Part shown: one piece after another, positions 5,355-5,729 of the stretch
How positions within the stretch are numbered: position 1 is the first letter of the stretch
Layout: each line of letters opens with the position of its first letter
DNA from: Thermoplasmata archaeon
GTDB taxonomy: Archaea; Thermoplasmatota; Thermoplasmata; RBG-16-68-12
Length of the DNA stretch: 5,729 nt
Reading direction: 5' to 3'
Assembly (NCBI GenBank): GCA_021788795.1
Contig: JAJYKG010000146.1
Location: 1-5,729, forward strand
Position numbers and translations under genes: made by a program
The notes under the pieces: model-generated
The model's input: the letters and a program-made list of their open reading frames with translations, nothing else
The model's database searches: none
What the model was told of the DNA's origin: nothing

Positions 5355-5729
5355 TCAGATGACCTTCTTCTTGAGGACCTTCTTGACCGTCGACACCTGC
5401 GCCTTCTTCCCCTTGTCGTCGTCCGAGGACATGCGGTGTCCGCAGGCGTAGCACATGATCGCGTCGTTCGAGATCATCGTGCCGCACGCGGGGCAGGGGA
5501 CCTCGCCCTCTTCGCTGGTTTCCTCGGCGGCCGTCTCCTCTTCCTGGAGGCGGTGTCCGCAGGCGTAGCACATGATCGCGTCGTTCGAGATCATCGTGCC
5601 GCACGCGGGGCAGGGGACCTCCGTGCTCGCCGTCTCCTCCTTCACCTCGGTCTGGGACTGGACGGCAGGCTTCGGTGCGGCCTTCGGGGCCTGGGGGGCC
5701 GGCTGGGGTGCCGCGGGCGTCGGCTGCGG
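5355..5729 (-). CDS. Double zinc-ribbon protein, C-terminal 124 residues (cut by right window edge)
   Basis: This is the C-terminal end of a protein of unknown function; the frame is open to the window edge, so the start is not seen. Visible residues 1-26 are a Pro/Ala/Gln/Lys-rich, probably disordered linker (PQPTPAAPQPAPQAPKAAPK). Two zinc ribbons follow, with ligands C40/C43/C54/C57 and C79/C82/C93/C96, each reading CPACGTMISNDAIMCYACG. They are joined by an acidic linker (QEEETAAEETSEEGEV). The protein ends in a basic tail, VKKVLKKKVI. No membrane segment is visible in this part. The ribbon spacing C-x2-C-x10-C-x2-C is the same as in the downstream surface protein. Such ribbons in archaea often serve as protein-docking modules; whether this one is also a membrane-protein tail or a soluble adaptor depends on the missing N-terminus. 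The GTG at 5645 is read as an internal Val because the frame continues upstream with no Shine-Dalgarno site. Confidence 0.85.
   Translation of the reverse strand, partial: PQPTPAAPQPAPQAPKAAPKPAVQSQTEVKEETASTEVPCPACGTMISNDAIMCYACGHRLQEEETAAEETSEEGEVPCPACGTMISNDAIMCYACGHRMSSDDDKGKKAQVSTVKKVLKKKVI
5433..5621 (-). repeat. Exact 72-bp direct repeat encoding the two zinc ribbons
   Basis: Bases 5433-5504 and 5550-5621 are identical over 72 bp and offset by 117 bp (39 codons). Each copy is exactly 24 codons in frame, from EVPCPAC to CYACGHR. No synonymous difference is seen, while the linker between the copies is unrelated. This points to a recent tandem duplication or to gene conversion. Confidence 0.95.

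Noticed and set aside
5141..5362. Plus-strand open frame of 73 codons in the intergenic region
   Set aside because: It runs through the TATA box, the inverted repeats and the terminator hairpins and ends opposite the neighbouring gene. It has no ribosome binding site and no recognisable motif.
5355..5645. Treating GTG 5645 as the start of a complete 96-residue double zinc-ribbon protein
   Set aside because: The frame continues without a stop to the window edge with a convincing Pro/Ala linker, and there is no Shine-Dalgarno site before the GTG.
1..5729. CRISPR array, tRNA or rRNA gene, insertion sequence, attachment site
   Set aside because: I found no spaced short repeats, cloverleaf-like sequence, rRNA-like conserved stretch, transposase motif or terminal repeat. 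The only sizeable direct repeat is the zinc-ribbon duplication inside a gene.

Overview
The window is GC-rich and all three of its genes lie on the minus strand; I see no credible gene on the plus strand. It most likely comes from an archaeon. The features that suggest this are a TATA-type promoter (5172-5180), a very large secreted surface protein built of beta-helix and CARDB-like Ig modules with many N-glycosylation sequons, and that protein's C-terminal membrane anchor followed by a tail with C-x2-C-x10-C-x2-C zinc ribbons. This architecture is familiar from Thermoplasmata/Thermoplasmatota-type genomes. The lineage is an inference from architecture, not from a marker gene.

Layout, in the direction of transcription (right to left): (1) 5729-5355, the C-terminal part of a gene running in from outside the window. 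It encodes a Pro/Ala-rich linker, two zinc ribbons that are exact copies of each other at DNA level, and a Lys-rich tail. (2) 5354-5088, a 267-bp intergenic region. It holds a strong hairpin plus T-rich tract (terminator of gene 1), an AT-rich stretch with two good inverted repeats (possible operators), a TATA box, and a Shine-Dalgarno site lying inside a small self-complementary element. (3) 5087-573, a 1504-residue surface protein: signal peptide, beta-helix-like ectodomain, three CARDB-like domains, one Ig-like domain, one transmembrane helix, then a ~220-residue cytoplasmic tail with three zinc ribbons. (4) 572-419, an intergenic region with three consecutive GC-rich hairpins (probable terminator) and a weak promoter. 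(5) 418-1, the N-terminal 139 residues of an aldo/keto reductase, cut by the left edge.

The surface protein and its upstream neighbour share the same zinc-ribbon spacing and the same kind of low-complexity A/P/K linker. They may therefore belong to one surface-to-cytoplasm system in which the ribbons dock partners at the inner membrane face. The aldo/keto reductase looks like an independent metabolic gene. The most unusual signals are the double-sided architecture of the surface protein, the exact 72-bp codon-aligned duplication in the neighbour, and the same self-complementary Shine-Dalgarno core (CCTCC-n-GGGAGG, n being 0 or 1 base) in front of both complete starts.
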